Of a stretch of 64,000 nucleotides of DNA, positions 44,761 to 57,162 are shown piece by piece. This stretch comes from Brachypterus glaber. Its lineage: Eukaryota > Arthropoda > Insecta > Coleoptera > Kateretidae. The stretch spans positions 43,422,006 through 43,486,005 of the forward strand of contig OY294047.1 in assembly GCA_958510825.1 (NCBI GenBank), in the 5' to 3' direction. Position numbers and translations under genes: made by a program. The notes under the pieces were generated by a model. It worked only from the letters and a program-made list of their open reading frames with translations. It had not been told where the DNA came from and made no database searches. The number at the start of each line of letters is the position of its first letter. Position 1 is the stretch's first letter.

Positions 44761-46111
44761 TATTAACATGTTGTATTAAAAATTTTATCAATTGATTTTA
44801 ATATATACAAACCTTTGTTACAAGGAAACTGTAATTTAAAAAATAATGCAAGCAGTAATATTATTATCTAAAAACATGCATGGGATAAGAATAGAATAGG
44901 TCATATCACTCACTGACATTTCGACATTTCTTTGTTTCTTGAAATAAACTTTTTTAAAAGGATTGTATAAGATTTTGGGCTAAACACGCAAAATAATAAG
45001 ATTTTTTACACTAAAAACATAAAAAATATTTACTTTGTCAAAATTTCAGCTCTCAAAATGACCTGGACCAATGTCCCGGCGGAATTATTACGTGAAAATT
45101 TAAAATTGGGGAAATTTCAAAATACATGCTATCATTAATATATCCTGTTATTTCTTGGTCATCAATATTTTAAACAAATATGTTATTGTCTTAGTTTCCA
45201 ATGTTTTTAGCTTTAAATATTTAATCACGTTTTTAGGGAATGATGATTTAGTTTGACTTTTTATTAAACCAAATTATATTTTATAGGATTGTGACATAGT
45301 ACTAGGATATAATTTTTACTAAATCAAAACAAATATTTCATCAATCTGCTTTTTAATTATCGCACAAATACACATTAATATTTGCTTCTGAGGTAAATAA
45401 AGTTAAACAAATTTTCTCCATAAGGGTACAGGATTGTCTCTTCGTATTGAAGAGGGCCAGTAGCCCGAAACTGCAGTTTAATATGTACGATGATTAAAAA
45501 ATTTATTGATTAAATACTTAAATAATATTTTTATAATTTTGATTAAAATTAAAACAATTCTGTCCTTAATTTACTGTTTTTTTCATTTTTATTAAACTTA
45601 TATTTGCAAATAAGGAAATTAAAATTATTTTTTAACAATTACAATTTTTTTGTGTATTTCCAAAGAGATTTCTGCATGATTTTCGAGAATTTCTAGATTT
45701 CTGTAGGGATTAGCATTTTCTCATTTTATTTTTGTCAAAATTAAAAAAATTAAATATATTTTTTTAATTTTATACACTATATCCCGAGGGTCGTTTTATT
45801 ATTGTTTTATTATTATTATTAGAGACCTCACGACACCTTGTCTAAAATTTATTTAACCATTGATTTAAAATGCAATATTTTTAGACCATTTTTAAATACA
45901 GGTACCTTTATTTTAGAATTAGTTTATTGTTAATTTATTATAAAGTATTTGTTTTTTTATATAGAAGTTTGTTTATATATGTTTATTTTTACAATAACAG
46001 TTTATACGAAAATAATTTTGTTTTATTAAAAATATTTATTTTAAATACACTGTAATAAATTTTTCCGGTACGGATAAACTGAAATTTAATTAGGGACTAT
46101 AGTCGTTAATT
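44761..46111. other. Intergenic; contains a degenerate hammerhead-like copy
   Basis: No gene. The hammerhead-family fragment is at 45447-45540. (ATT)-rich sequence near 45798-45822. Confidence 0.4.
45442..45480 (+). ncRNA. Degenerate hammerhead motif, second family
   Basis: TTGAAGA-GGGC-CAGTA-GCCC-GAAAC retains stem II and GAAA but the essential core C of CUGANGA is T, so cleavage is not expected. Downstream ATGTACGATGATTA matches the flank of the copies at 30159 and 52057, so this is a decayed member of one family. Confidence 0.6.
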
Positions 46112-46640
46112 ATAGTATATTAAAGTACTAGTTTCATAACATACGTTTTTAGCGCACGAGTACAAGTTTAGAAAACGAGCTGCTTGCGGCGAGTTTTCTA
46201 AAGTACTAGTGCTCTAAAAACGTGTTATGAAACGAGTGCTTTATACAATTTTTTCTATTTTGCTTTAAAATTAAAAAAAAAACTTACATTTAAATTGATG
46301 ACTGATTTAGGGATTTTTATTTTGGATTGGCATTACAGTTTACACCATGTTTAAAATTCTAAGAACAAATTATATTTTGATATATTTTATAGTCATCTCT
46401 TCTTTTTTTTACTGCAATTAACCAAGCCACAGTTTTAACATGGTAAAAATAACCTAAACACAAAATTTTGTAGAAAATTCAACTTTAAAGCGACATTGAC
46501 ATTTGCACGGAAAACGTCAAGCTATAGGCCAGGTCTGTTGCCAACCCAAAATAACAAAAAGTACAGACCTCTTATGGGCCTATAAGAACACGCAAAATGC
46601 GTGTGATTATGAGCTTATAAGAGTCGCAAAATAGAAAAAA
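46112..46640 (+). mobile_element. Hairpin-tailed element (family D), copy 3
   Basis: Third copy, 1.35 kb downstream of copy 2 in the same orientation. It has the loop CGAGCTGCTTGCGGCGAG and the invariant right stem-loop at 46566-46640. Non-coding. Confidence 0.78.
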
Positions 46641-47020
46641 TACGTATCAGAACCAGAATTTAAAAAGAAATTGTAAAATTAAAATGTTGCAGTAAAATTA
46701 CATATTTGCTTTAACATTGGATTTTAAAACTGCATTTTCCAATTTTAAAATAATATTGTAGTCATAAAACTTGATTTCGGATAAAACTTAAATATTAGGT
46801 ACGTTGTAAAGTTAAAGAAATTTCTAAAATTATAATTTTGATTATTTTTTAACGTTTTTATCAACCAATCATTTAACAGTATTTCTGGCCACGTGTTTAT
46901 TTCTGTCCAATCATATTATAGCTGTATTAGGAATTTTCTACTGTAGAAAATTCTAGTGATAATCGCTGTAGTATTTTGTTTTTCAGTATTTCTCTTTTAC
47001 AACAAGATTTCATACCTAAT
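46641..47020. other. AT-rich spacer, nothing recognised
   Basis: No gene or repeat supported. Confidence 0.4.
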
Positions 47021-47609
47021 AGTTATTTATATACCAAGGGACTAAACTGGCTATTTTAGTGTCGCTGCATTAGTCCTGAGCGAGCGTAGCGAGCGAGGGA
47101 AACAGAAATGCAAGGGACTAAAACAGCCAAGTTTAGTCCTGAGGTATGTACACTATTTTTTGCAGGACCAAACATAATTTAGGTAGGTAGATAAAATTAA
47201 AATTAAAAACCACGCGTCTAAAATCGGTTGTTTTATTTTCGTAATTTAATCAAGATGCCTGTAAATTGCGAAAAGTCAGTTATCGCGATTTCAACTGGTT
47301 TTAATTATGGTTGACACAAACGTCAAAAAAATGGACGAAGATGATACGTTTTAAGTTATATATAAATTGTTATAACAATGTTATTTTTAAAGGATATCTT
47401 TGTTAAATCAAATAAATTGGTTTGAATCGCTAATTTATTACAAAACACCACAAAACCTAATTTTTGAACCAGCAAAGCACATAGTAAGTATAATATTTTA
47501 ATATTATCAAGGTTGCCGTGATTTTTATTCCCTAGGGAGAAAAACGGCAAGTTTAGCCCCGAAAATGAAAGCGTAAAATTAGGTTTTAGTCTTGGTCGTG
47601 CAAAAAACT
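47021..47609 (-). mobile_element. Hairpin-tailed element (family H), copy 2
   Basis: Inverted counterpart of 38849-39430, alignable along its whole length. Its loop reads GAGCGAGCGTAGCGAGCGAG. The 64-codon minus-strand frame (47356-47550) is the same repeat frame as in copy 1, with small differences. Confidence 0.75.
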
Positions 47610-47800
47610 AATTAATAGTTAAATATGAATATATAACTATTTATAATTATTGTTATTAATTTATTATTAACCAAAAAATACCCCAAAATATTGAAAGGAA
47701 TAAAAATTTTTAGTTTAGTTTGTGATAATTGTACATGAATCAGCCTTAAAACGATTAAAAGTTTTGTTTATTTTATATAAAATAAACAATTTAATCTTAA

Positions 47801-48436
47801 GGGGTCTTTCTACATTTAAAAATAATCTTTTTTTAAAATATTGTTTTATATAAAAAGAAAAAAGTTATTACTGTGAAATATTGTAGGTATATTTATGTAT
47901 ATTCAAAGAATACATTTTTTTTTTAAATCTTTTAAGTACAATTTTTTGGCCATAATTTTTTTTTGAAAAAAACGTCGGTCGCCATGATTTCGGACGATTG
48001 GATCGACTGAAAAAAAAAACAAAAAGTTGCTATAGCCCGAACTAGCATTTTTTTTGGCCAAAAAATAACAAAATGGCGGACGTTTTTCAAAAATTTTCTA
48101 ACATTTTCAAACAGAAACGTCCGCCATTTTGTTAATTTTTGGCCAAAAAAAATTCTTCTAGTTCGGGCTATAGCGACTTCAATACTGAATAATATCCCGT
48201 TTTTTTATTTTCAGTCGATCTAAACGGCTAAAATTATACCGTTTTTTGATGTTTAAAAAAAAAGAAAAAATAAATTATGGCCAAAAATAGCACTTTAAAA
48301 ATCTAAAAAACTAAATTTTATCCTTTGAATATAAATAAACATACCTACAAAATTTTACAATGACATCTTTTTTTTTCTATATAAAAAAAATGTCTAAAAA
48401 AAGATAATTTTTAAAATTTGAAGGAAGAAACACCCC
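47801..48436. mobile_element. TTAA-flanked long-inverted-repeat element (family P)
   Basis: A 636-bp fold-back with ends GGGGTCTTTC and GAAACACCCC, each bordered by TTAA (47797-47800, 48437-48440), as in piggyBac-type insertion. The arms share TAGTTCGGGCTATAGC / GCTATAGCCCGAACTA, AACGTCCGCCATTTTGT and TCAGTCGATC. No frame is present. A half copy is at 21120-21429. Confidence 0.82.
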
Positions 48437-48440
48437 TTAA

Positions 48441-49385
48441 TAGTACACTTTTATTTTACCTGTATTTTTTACAGTGTTTAATGTAATAAAATACAATTTA
48501 CTTAAATTTTCACTTTCATCTAGCTAATAGAATAAATATATTCCAAAATTAAATACGTACACTATAAATATTAGGATCATACATATTTATAAGTAAATAT
48601 TTTATTCATGGCATACCAAACTGGACTTTATTAGATTTCTTTAGGTGTGTCCGTAGAATAAAAAGTAATTATGAAAATTGATAATATTTAAAGTTATATA
48701 TTTTGTTCACTACTAGCTTTAGAACATACTATTATTTAGTATTTTTTCAGACTGAGAAATTAATTTTCTTCACCTATAGCACTAATAATTTTCTCTCTCC
48801 TAGTAGGAATAAATTTTATAAACAATTGATTTCTGCCACTTTAGATATTTCAGTTCTTTGCGCAATTTTTACTAATTAAACCCAAGAAAATATCTTGAAA
48901 TAACTGTTTATTTATTCAATATAATTAATTATAATTATTACCAATTAATACAATTAAAAATTAGCTAAATATTCTGAAAAAAAAAAAATAAAAAAGAATT
49001 ACATTTTTAAACGTCAGTTGAAAGTATTTATTTGAGCAAATGTCATTGATGCTACTTGATTTTTATGAAAATTTCAAGAAATATAATTTCTGTTAATAGT
49101 TTACTTTATTATTTGAGTAAAAATACTTAAATAGTGCTAGTAGTGAAAAAACTAACATTTAAACTACGCTAGAGAAGACTATTATAGCCTCGCACTCTTA
49201 AATCCCGGTCTGCTACGCAGGGATTTAATACTCTAGGCTATAAAAATGTCTTCTCTACCTTGGTATATAATTACTATTTTTAATGCTTGCCTAAAAATAA
49301 CTTTAAAAAATTGTTCATTTTATTATGTTTTACCTAAATGTTAACCTTAAAAAAAACAGTTTAGTTCTTATAAATTTATCTTATC
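48441..49385. other. Intergenic with a hairpin at about 49165-49265
   Basis: AGAGAAGACATT.../AGAGAAGACTATTATAGCC pair around AAATCCCGG-TCTGCTACGC-AGGGATTT, forming a ~95-bp hairpin with the tail TACCTTGGTATATAATTACTA as in family H. No gene. Confidence 0.5.
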
Positions 49386-49478
49386 CTTTTTCGTTTGGAC
49401 TCGCTACGCTCGCTCAGGAAACACTAATGCAGCGGGACTAAAACAGCCAGTTTTGTCCCTTGGTATATAAATTACTAT
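49386..49478 (+). repeat. Hairpin tail fragment of family H
   Basis: CTCGCTACGCTCGCTCAGGA, then GCGGGACTAAAACAGCC and CCTTGGTATATAAATTACTA match the end of 38849-39430. The body of the element is absent. Confidence 0.7.
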
Positions 49479-51022
49479 TTTTTTCAAAATTGTCAGTCAG
49501 CCAATTTTTAAATTTTATATATTTGCAAAATTTATCGTATTTGAAAGGATTAAAATTGAATTATAATCAAATTTTGCGAGGGACGTAGAAGAAATGTAAC
49601 GGTATATAACAAGAACGAAGGATAAACAAATGGAATGGAAGGGAACATATTGAAAGTACCAAAATTATTTGTATAACATACAGTCTACACCCTGAGGTGT
49701 AAAATACGTACCTACAATGAGTATAAATATAAATAAATACAAATAAATAAATAAATAAATATGAGACACCTTAAGATAAGGTCACAGAATGACTTCACAT
49801 TATTAAATACATACGTATATATACCTATAATTATTATAATTGTTATTAAATAGGTATACCTATAATAATAATAATAATTATTATAATTATAATAAATAAA
49901 AATAATGTTTACCCAGCACACTAAATTAAACTAACAGACAGAATTTTTAATACTTTCTCGTATATAATTACACAAGAGGCTGATAATTATGCGGGAAAAA
50001 TTCGCTGTTTTCATGAAAATTTGATGTCTGGAAATAATTACGACCGAGGAGTCCATGGAGTAATTATTTCCTTTGACAGAAAATTTGATCTAGTATGAAG
50101 TTAATTTATTTTAATATATATATATATATATATATAAAGTCCAAACGAGGTTTTGAATGTAAACTAATCTTAATAAAGCCCATATTCGTATGTTATTTTA
50201 ATGTACTTATTTTAATCAGGGGGGGGGACTTATCAGTTTTTTATCGCAAACTTTTTTCTGTGTAACTTTTGTGTAATATTATTTTTGGAATATGATTCCT
50301 TAGGTCAAAATACATAAAAAGGTACTCTTGTTGGAATACTGTTGGATTAACCGTTTTCGAGAAAAATTCATTTGAAGGTGAAATTTCACGGTTCGAGGAC
50401 GAAAAACTAAATACTATACCTCAAAGGGTTTCTACGTTATTAAATAAAAATATATTTTTTAGCCCCTTTCAAATGGGCTTAGCTCTCTTACTACGCTTCG
50501 CAACGTCTTTTTAGACATATGTTTATAGAAACTTTTTTTCATATTTTCCAATGTAGAATCACCCCCTAAAATTAATGGCCCTATTTCTGAATAACCCTGT
50601 ATTTCTATAAAATCTGGAAAGGTCAGGAAATTTCATTTTCAAGATATCACTGGTTATTTCAAAAAGTTTTTATCGCTTGGTTATCATTAATTAAATGTCT
50701 ATATCTAAGGATAAAGCAATAAAAAAGAACCTAAAACCGACCACAGCTTGGGCTTTGTTGTCCCTTGCTAATTCAATCACTAATTGTGGATATCCATGGA
50801 AATTAACTCGCAGTAATACAATAGGATCGCTTTAATATCGCGCCACATTCAGCCAAGAATTTAATTGGGGCGGTGTATAGAGGACCGATACAGTGTACAA
50901 TGCCCTTAAACAATGTTGTTCGTTTTAGCAAAATGGTTTTGTTAAGAATAATTTTGAGTTTTTGTTTAAAATTATCCTTTATCCTGAAATAATGTGCCAG
51001 TAGTTATTAGTTTGCCAATAAG
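49479..51022. other. Intergenic with microsatellites and a MITE end
   Basis: (AAAT)n at about 49735-49760, (ATA)n at about 49860-49905 and (TA)n at about 50117-50138. At 50461-50599 lies the end of a family M MITE (ending AACCCTG followed by TA). No gene supported. Confidence 0.45.
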
Positions 51023-51437
51023 CAATAGTCTGCGTAAACTCAGTTATGACTCATCAACTTTGAAAATAAACACAGAAACATAGGCTTACGGAACAATTTT
51101 GCCGAATTATAAGGGAAATTTTTATAAAGGTCTCTAAATCGAAACATTTGGCGACTAATTTGTTACACACAACAATATTGACTATACATATTAACTATAG
51201 ATATGTATATATATATCGGTGTTTTTCAAATAAAAAACCGATATACGATTTTTATTTTTTAAGTATACGAAAGTTTTTTTATTTTTAACGATAACTTTTT
51301 TCCCACCTTACTCGTTTAAATAGAATCATTAAAAAAAATCAAGATAAAAAAAATACAAATGTAAATATTTAAAACCTCGCGTCAACGCTGGAGTCGACGC
51401 GGCGCCTATGCGAGTACTGGAAATTTGCCGAGTACTG
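51023..51437 (+). mobile_element. hAT-type MITE (family E), copy 3
   Basis: Ends CAATAGTCTGCG and GCCGAGTACTG, flanked by an exact 8-bp duplication CCAATAAG (51015-51022, 51438-51445). Aligned over its length with 26122-26537, including CGTCAACGCTGGAGTCGACG near the right end. Confidence 0.9.
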
Positions 51438-51699
51438 CCAATAAGATATTTTTGCCAATTTAAAATTTTGTAATTATAATTATTGACACAAAAAAGGTTC
51501 ACTAATTTATTATAATAATTATTAAATTGTTATTATATACTATTCACTGTGGATGGTATAATGCACTTTCCCAAATAACGCAACTTAAAAAAAATAATAA
51601 AAAAAAATATAAAGAAATAAATTTTTTCCGAGATTTTTTCAAAAAACGAAAAATAAAATTTTTTTCTTTGAAAAAATAAATATCTCAAGCACATAGTAC

Positions 51700-51740
51700 C
51701 ATAGTTTCGGGCTGCTGGCCCTTTTCAGTACCAAGGGTCA
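51700..51740 (-). ncRNA. Degenerate hammerhead motif, second family (inverted)
   Basis: Minus strand: CTGAAAA-GGGC-CAGCA-GCCC-GAAAC. The core G of CUGANGA is A, so it should be inactive. Its upstream flank (AAGTCTAAAAACGTTTTCTT) recurs at 52017-52036 in the opposite orientation, making an inverted pair about 350 bp apart. Confidence 0.6.
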
Positions 51741-52056
51741 ACTCTGCAAGCTTATTAAGAAAACGTTTTTAGACTTTATTCTCTATTAAAAAATAAATTG
51801 ATGTAATAATAAATTAATATTTTTATAATTTTGTTTAAAATTAAAAATTTCTGTCCTTACTAATTTTAGTGGTACCATGTGCTTGAGACACACAAGTCTT
51901 CAACTTGCTACCATTCAGTCTCCAGACAAGGAGAAGTTGAGTAGTTGTCTACATCTAGCAATAGATGGCGCACAAGTCTACATCAATCTAATGACTATAT
52001 TCCTTTTGCGAATAAAGTCTAAAAACGTTTTCTTAATCAGCGTGCAGAGTTGACTC

Positions 52057-52101
52057 TTAGTACTGAAGACGGCCAGCAGCCCGAAACTGTCAGTCTACCA
52101 A
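52057..52101 (+). ncRNA. Hammerhead ribozyme motif, second family
   Basis: TTAGTA (stem I), CTGAAGA, stem II CGGC-CAGCA-GCCC (outermost pair C-C, inner three pair), GAAA, short stem III, C at the cleavage position (52095), TACCAA (stem I, 5 of 6 pairs). The core is intact but stem II is weakened. The downstream flank, including GATGATTAGAAAATAGATTG, is the same as at 30159-30203. Confidence 0.65.
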
Positions 52102-52399
52102 TATTACTCTGTATGATGATTAGAAAATAGATTGATGGAATAATAAATAAATATTTACGGTGTTCCACTTAAAAATCAAATATTAGTGCAATTTTTAGTT
52201 AAATCGGAAGTGATGTAAATGTACTATGTTAAAAGTTGACGTTTTATGGCAGTAAGGGAAGTTCCAAATTTGAAATCTCTAACTTTAAAAATAAAGAAAA
52301 TAAGGGGTGTACCAAGTGTACATTTTTTACGTATTAATCGATTACACGACTCAACAAAAAAAAAGTCCCAAAGTTTATATTATGATTTTTCGGTTCATT

Positions 52400-52729
52400 A
52401 TGCACAAAAACGAAAAGAAAATACCTTCTTTTGGTTTAAAGTTTGCTTTTGTGATAGTTGTGGTAATAATACTCATTAATAATAAAGTTGAAAACTACGA
52501 AAATTTAGTTGAAAATATGCTTAAAAATTTTAAGGCCATGGGCTGCAGGATGTCATTAAAAGTATATATGCTCCATGCTCATTTAGATAAAAACAACATG
52601 GGAGCGAATTCAGAAGAGCAAGGAGAACGTTTTCATCAGGACATTATGGACTTCGAACAACGTTATCAAGGCCAATACAATGAAAGTACTTATGAACATA
52701 AAAGAAAGAGTAAGAGTGCACACTTTTAA
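52400..52729 (+). pseudogene. C-terminal fragment of a transposon-associated protein
   Basis: The frame ending at 52729 contains NYENLVENMLKNFKAMGCRM, SLKVYMLHAHLD, then EEQGERFHQDIMDFEQRYQG and a basic end. The H-HLD ... EQGERFHQDI ... RYQG pattern is one I associate with a protein family widespread and multicopy in arthropod genomes, usually linked to mobile elements; I cannot name its enzyme class. Compared with my recollection of the family, the segment after RYQG is shortened and nothing recognisable lies upstream of about 52430, so this is a broken remnant. Confidence 0.55.
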
Positions 52730-53273
52730 AGTATTTTCCACTTTTTTGTAAGTTATTTTGATAGTAAAACTTAATAAAAATGATAAACAAATTTATTTCG
52801 ATGGTTCTTTCAATAAAAAATAATACCACCGATTTTGAAAAATATCGTTCAATCGGTCTTCTAAATACAAAAGCAAACTTTTTTATGAAATATAATTTTT
52901 TTTCGTGTAATTACGACCTAACCTATCGAAATTTTATACTTTAGAGTCAAAGTCAAATTTTGTGTTGACCCGTGTTATGTATAGTACTGTAGAATCTAAG
53001 ACTAAATATCCAAAAATAATAAAGAAAGATTTTGAAGCTATTTTCTTTATACTTGATACAGAGACGCAGAGATTACTCACCAAAGTGAGCAAACAGCAAG
53101 CATTACACTCGAAATTCCCCATTACGTCCCAATCGCTTTACATTGTGTCCCGAGGATGAAATTCCCGATATTTCCAGCATAAATCGCAATCTGTTTACAT
53201 GCTCAACTTAGTAAGACTGAATGACTTTCTATATAGATGTATACAAATGCAAGATGTGAAGATATATCTTATA
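52730..53273. other. Intergenic, unassigned
   Basis: Overlapping ~60-codon frames on both strands (52934-53159), neither with a recognisable domain. No repeat match in the window. Confidence 0.35.
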
Positions 53274-54011
53274 CACAGCGGTTCAAAAGTCACCCCCCTC
53301 TTAACTTTTGAACCAGTTGAGATATCGACTTTAAATTTGGAACTTTTAAATAAGACAACTTAAACTATCTTTTAGCATATATTTAATACTTTTAGCTCTT
53401 AAAATGTGGACAGGGGGGTATGGGGCACATTTTTTTAAATGGAAAGGGGGGTCGTGTAATACATCATTTTAAAGCTTATAAAATTATCCAATTAACTCCA
53501 TATTTTTAAATTAAAAAAAAAAAATTGGGTTTAAAATGGGGTTGAAAATGGGTATTAATGTCAAAATTCCTCTAAAAAAAACAAATAATTTTTTAAAAAT
53601 GCCTAATTTCATCATAAAAAAATGTTAATTATACTTTTAAACTAATTTTAGTTGACATAAATAAAAATTTATAAAAAAAAAAAATCGAATGCTTTAGCAC
53701 AAAAAATTGAAAAATCAAAACCTTAAAAAACATTTTTAAAAAATTTAAAAATGTTAGTTTAAATAGAGAATTTTATAAGCTTTAAAATGATGAATCAAAC
53801 GACCCCCTTTCCATTTAAAAAAATGTCCCCCCATGCCCCCCTGCCCACATTTTAAGAGCTGAAAATATAAAATATATGCTAAAAGATAGTTTAAGTTGTT
53901 GTTGTAGATTTATGCTAAAAGATAGTTTAAGTTGTTCTAAATTTGAAGTCGATATCTCAACTCATTCAAAAGTTAAAAGGGAGCGGGGGGGTTGACTTTT
54001 GGACCGCACTG
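53274..54011. mobile_element. Long-TIR non-autonomous element (family A), copy 2
   Basis: Ends CACAGCGGTTCAAAAGTCAC and the complement of CAGTGCGGTCCAAAAGTCA, each bordered by TA. It lacks the family B insertion of copy 1 and so shows the empty site (CCTAATTTCATCAT near 53600). A 30-bp internal duplication of TGCTAAAAGATAGTTTAAGTTG is seen near 53876-53936. Confidence 0.82.
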
Positions 54012-54049
54012 TATATCATTATTATATTATTCACAGCGCCTGCGCGGTA

Positions 54050-54620
54050 GTTTCGAATTTTCCAAAATTTTCAAAAATTGTCATAGACAAAAAACTCCTG
54101 ATTAGAAATTTGCTTCATGAAAAAATAGGCAACTTTTGCTTTCCTATTTTGAAAATTTTCAAAATTTCGGAAAGCCTTGTTGTATTCCTGCAAAAAAATT
54201 TATTTTTTTTTTCGTATTTTTGCGCTTTATAACGTTTTATATTGATGTAAGCAAAAAAAAACTTGTCAGTGGATCGGTCGGTCGGTCGTTGGATCGTTTT
54301 GTCCGGGAAATCTTGTGGACACGATAACTTAAGAACGCTTTAAGCTACAGACTTGAAATTTGGCATACGGGTATGTTACCAACCAAAAGTTCTCGGGATG
54401 TTTTTTGGTGAACATTAGGGTGCGGCAAGGGAGTAAATGGGGAAAAAATAAAAAAAAATACAAAAAATTGGGAATTGCTATGCTTATAGGGGTTTTTAAA
54501 TTTGCTGAAATTGAATTTGATAATAATTTTTTTCTAACTCCACCTCCGTGGGGGTGAGGGGGTAAATATTTCTAAATACTTTCAAGAATTTCTTCAAAAT
54601 TGGTATATAGGCGTTTTTAG
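54050..54620 (+). repeat. GTCGG-repeat family dispersed element, copy 3
   Basis: GGATCGGTCGGTCGGTCGTT at about 54271-54290, then ACACGATAACTTAAGAACGC and GGCATACGGGTATGTTACCA, as in the copies near 4.3 and 16.7 kb. Short frames (53999-54557) are repeat-borne. Confidence 0.65.
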
Positions 54621-55783
54621 GGTTTGATAATTTAAAATTAATGACATTTTCAGCAAAAATCAGGTTCTACGAGGAAAAGATCTCTATTGTTTTTGAAAGT
54701 AATCCCCCCAAAAACAAAAAAGTTATGGGGGGTTATAATGTTAAAAAAAAATAAAAAACTATCATTAGAAAAATTTTTGTTTTTTGCAAAATATTTTTTT
54801 TTTATATTTTTTTTTCCATTTTTTTTAAATTTTTTTAAAAAAATTGTATTTTTTTTTTAATTTTACTTTTTATTGTATTTTATTTTTCGTTTTTCACAAA
54901 AAGAAAATAAATAAAAAATTGTTGAAAATGTTTTTAAGTTTTTTCTTTGATTTTTTTTCAAGTTTGGGAAAAAACAGTATACCATTTACTGTGAATAATA
55001 TATAATTGAATAATAATAATATAATTGAATGCGGTCCAAAAGTCACCCTTCCTCTTAACTTTTGAACCAGTTGAGATATCTTAAGATAATGTTATTACAC
55101 ATATATTCGCATTCAAATTCTATAGTTAGTAATTTTATAGCCGCGAAGATATGTAATGTTACGCATTCCATTATATACTATTCACGGTAAATGGTATATT
55201 GCATTTTTCCAAATAGTTAAAAAAAAATTCAAAATAAAAAATTCAAAATAAAAAATTCAAAAAAAACTTCAAAAATTGTTTAATATTTATTTTCTTTTTG
55301 CGAAAAACGTAAAATTACAAAAAAAAAAAATATTAACAAAAAAAAATCATTTTTTTTTAATTTAATATAAATTATATTTAAAAATATAGGTTTGAGCAAT
55401 TTTATTCAAAAAATATCCAAACCCGGATTTTATTTTAACGTCATATTATAATTATAATTACTAAATTGACCATTATAGGTAAAAAGTTTATTATCTATGT
55501 ATACGCGTATACGTGTATTAAAACAATAATTATTGTTGAATTGAACAAAATGTTCTCATTAAATGTAACAAAATCGCATTTGCTATTGCGGTCAATAGTT
55601 AATTTATTGTAAAACAGCCATTTCACAATAGTTTTGAACAATTTTAATTAACTAAAAATTAATAATTAACCCAATGAACATTGCGTATGGATAATTGGTT
55701 AATTGAATTGTTTAATTTACAACATGCATACAATTATTTTATAATTAAAATAAATGAATTTTTCCATAAATTAATGTATTTTC
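54621..55783. other. A/T homopolymer-rich spacer with repeat fragments
   Basis: A family A end fragment lies at 55031-55082. Around it ATACCATTTACTGTGAATAA (54979-54998) and an inverted relative near 55165-55195 form a loose pair. A related phrase occurs at 51530-51575. No gene. Confidence 0.45.
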
Positions 55784-56503
55784 AAACTAGATGAAACGTT
55801 GCAAGCACCCTGTCAAAAAATCGGCACTATTGTACACTAGAGCCATCTAGTTTGCAAATTTCAAACTAGGTGTTTTGTTTGATTTTAAACTCTGTATCTT
55901 TAAAACATTATATTCTAGCAAAAAACTGTATATAACATTTTTTAAAGGCCTAAAAAGAGCTTTTATTTAAAATATAATTTTTTGAAATCGGGTTATAAAA
56001 TTTATTATTTATTTAATATGTGAGATATGCTAAAAAAACCTTTTACTGCTTTAAACGCCAATATCTCGAAAACAATGCGTTTTAGGAAAACGTTGTTTAT
56101 CACATTTTTTGACCAATTTAAAATTATCTTTTATATAAGTGCTAAATTAACCAAATACAATAATAATTGCCTTAATTATAAACAAAAAACCCTAAAAATA
56201 GGAGCTTTACCCTATTTTTACCCCCGTACCCCCAATCGTTTACCCCCAAAATCTAATCAGCTCTTCGGAATACGAGAAGAAACAATATGCAAAAAACCGC
56301 AAGTCGATATCTTATGTAGAAATGGAGTTAGAGAGTTTACACCCAGACAGACAGACAGACGGACGCAAAATTTTGTTTTACTGATTTCGACTCAGAATGG
56401 TCTAAAACGTCGAGAAATGTGAAAAAAACGTGGTCAAAGATTTTGACTTTTCGGCGAAGATTTCAATACATCGGCACTCTTAGTAGCACTAAGTGCCGAT
56501 GTA
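55784..56503 (+). mobile_element. Dispersed ~720-bp element (family R), copy 2
   Basis: Inverted partner of 26956-27655. It begins AAACTAGATGAAACGTTGCA and ends in the hairpin CATCGGCACT...AGTGCCGATG. The 131-codon frame at 56027-56422 (including PRQTDRRTQ) lies wholly inside and is not intact in the other copy, so I do not call a gene. Confidence 0.72.
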
Positions 56504-57122
56504 ATAAATTAATTTTTCCACAAATTAATCTATTTTCAAATAAACTGGGTGAGCCAATTATTGACATGTTCCTATAATGCCACCCTCTTAAAAATTTTAA
56601 TTCGTCCTCTCTGCAATAGATAGCACTGCCAATATATCTGTTAAACCAAAAAGATGCCTGTATATGAATCTGTATAGAGTTGGTAATGGTATACGCCAAA
56701 ACGCAGTTCGTGTTTCATGCTCTTCCACCATAAAAACTTGTAAAATTGTGTTGACTGTCGCAAGCTTGGTAGCATCGTGTATTGCAAGGCAAGAACGTAA
56801 TAGGTACAAACATTCACTTTCTTGGCCCACATTGTGTTTAACTCAATTCACTTTTATACCTTTATTCGTATACCTACCTATCGATGTTTACCAACTACAA
56901 ACCCGACAATACTGGCTAAGTTTAATGTGAAACAGGTTGTCTCCGATCGGAGCCGGCGGCACATGCGCAAGGTAAGTAATTAATTAATAATAAGGTACTA
57001 AAGATTAGTTATAAATACAGTAAATAATAACTAATTTAGGTAATACTTTTGCCAGATATTATTAAAAGTTTTGATATGGAATTTTTACTTATTACACAAA
57101 TTACCACTACTACACTGACTAC

Positions 57123-57162
<40 letters not shown>

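Noticed and set aside
56027..56422. 131-codon plus-strand frame as a host gene
   Set aside because: It lies wholly within dispersed family R and the inverted copy at 26956-27655 does not keep the frame.
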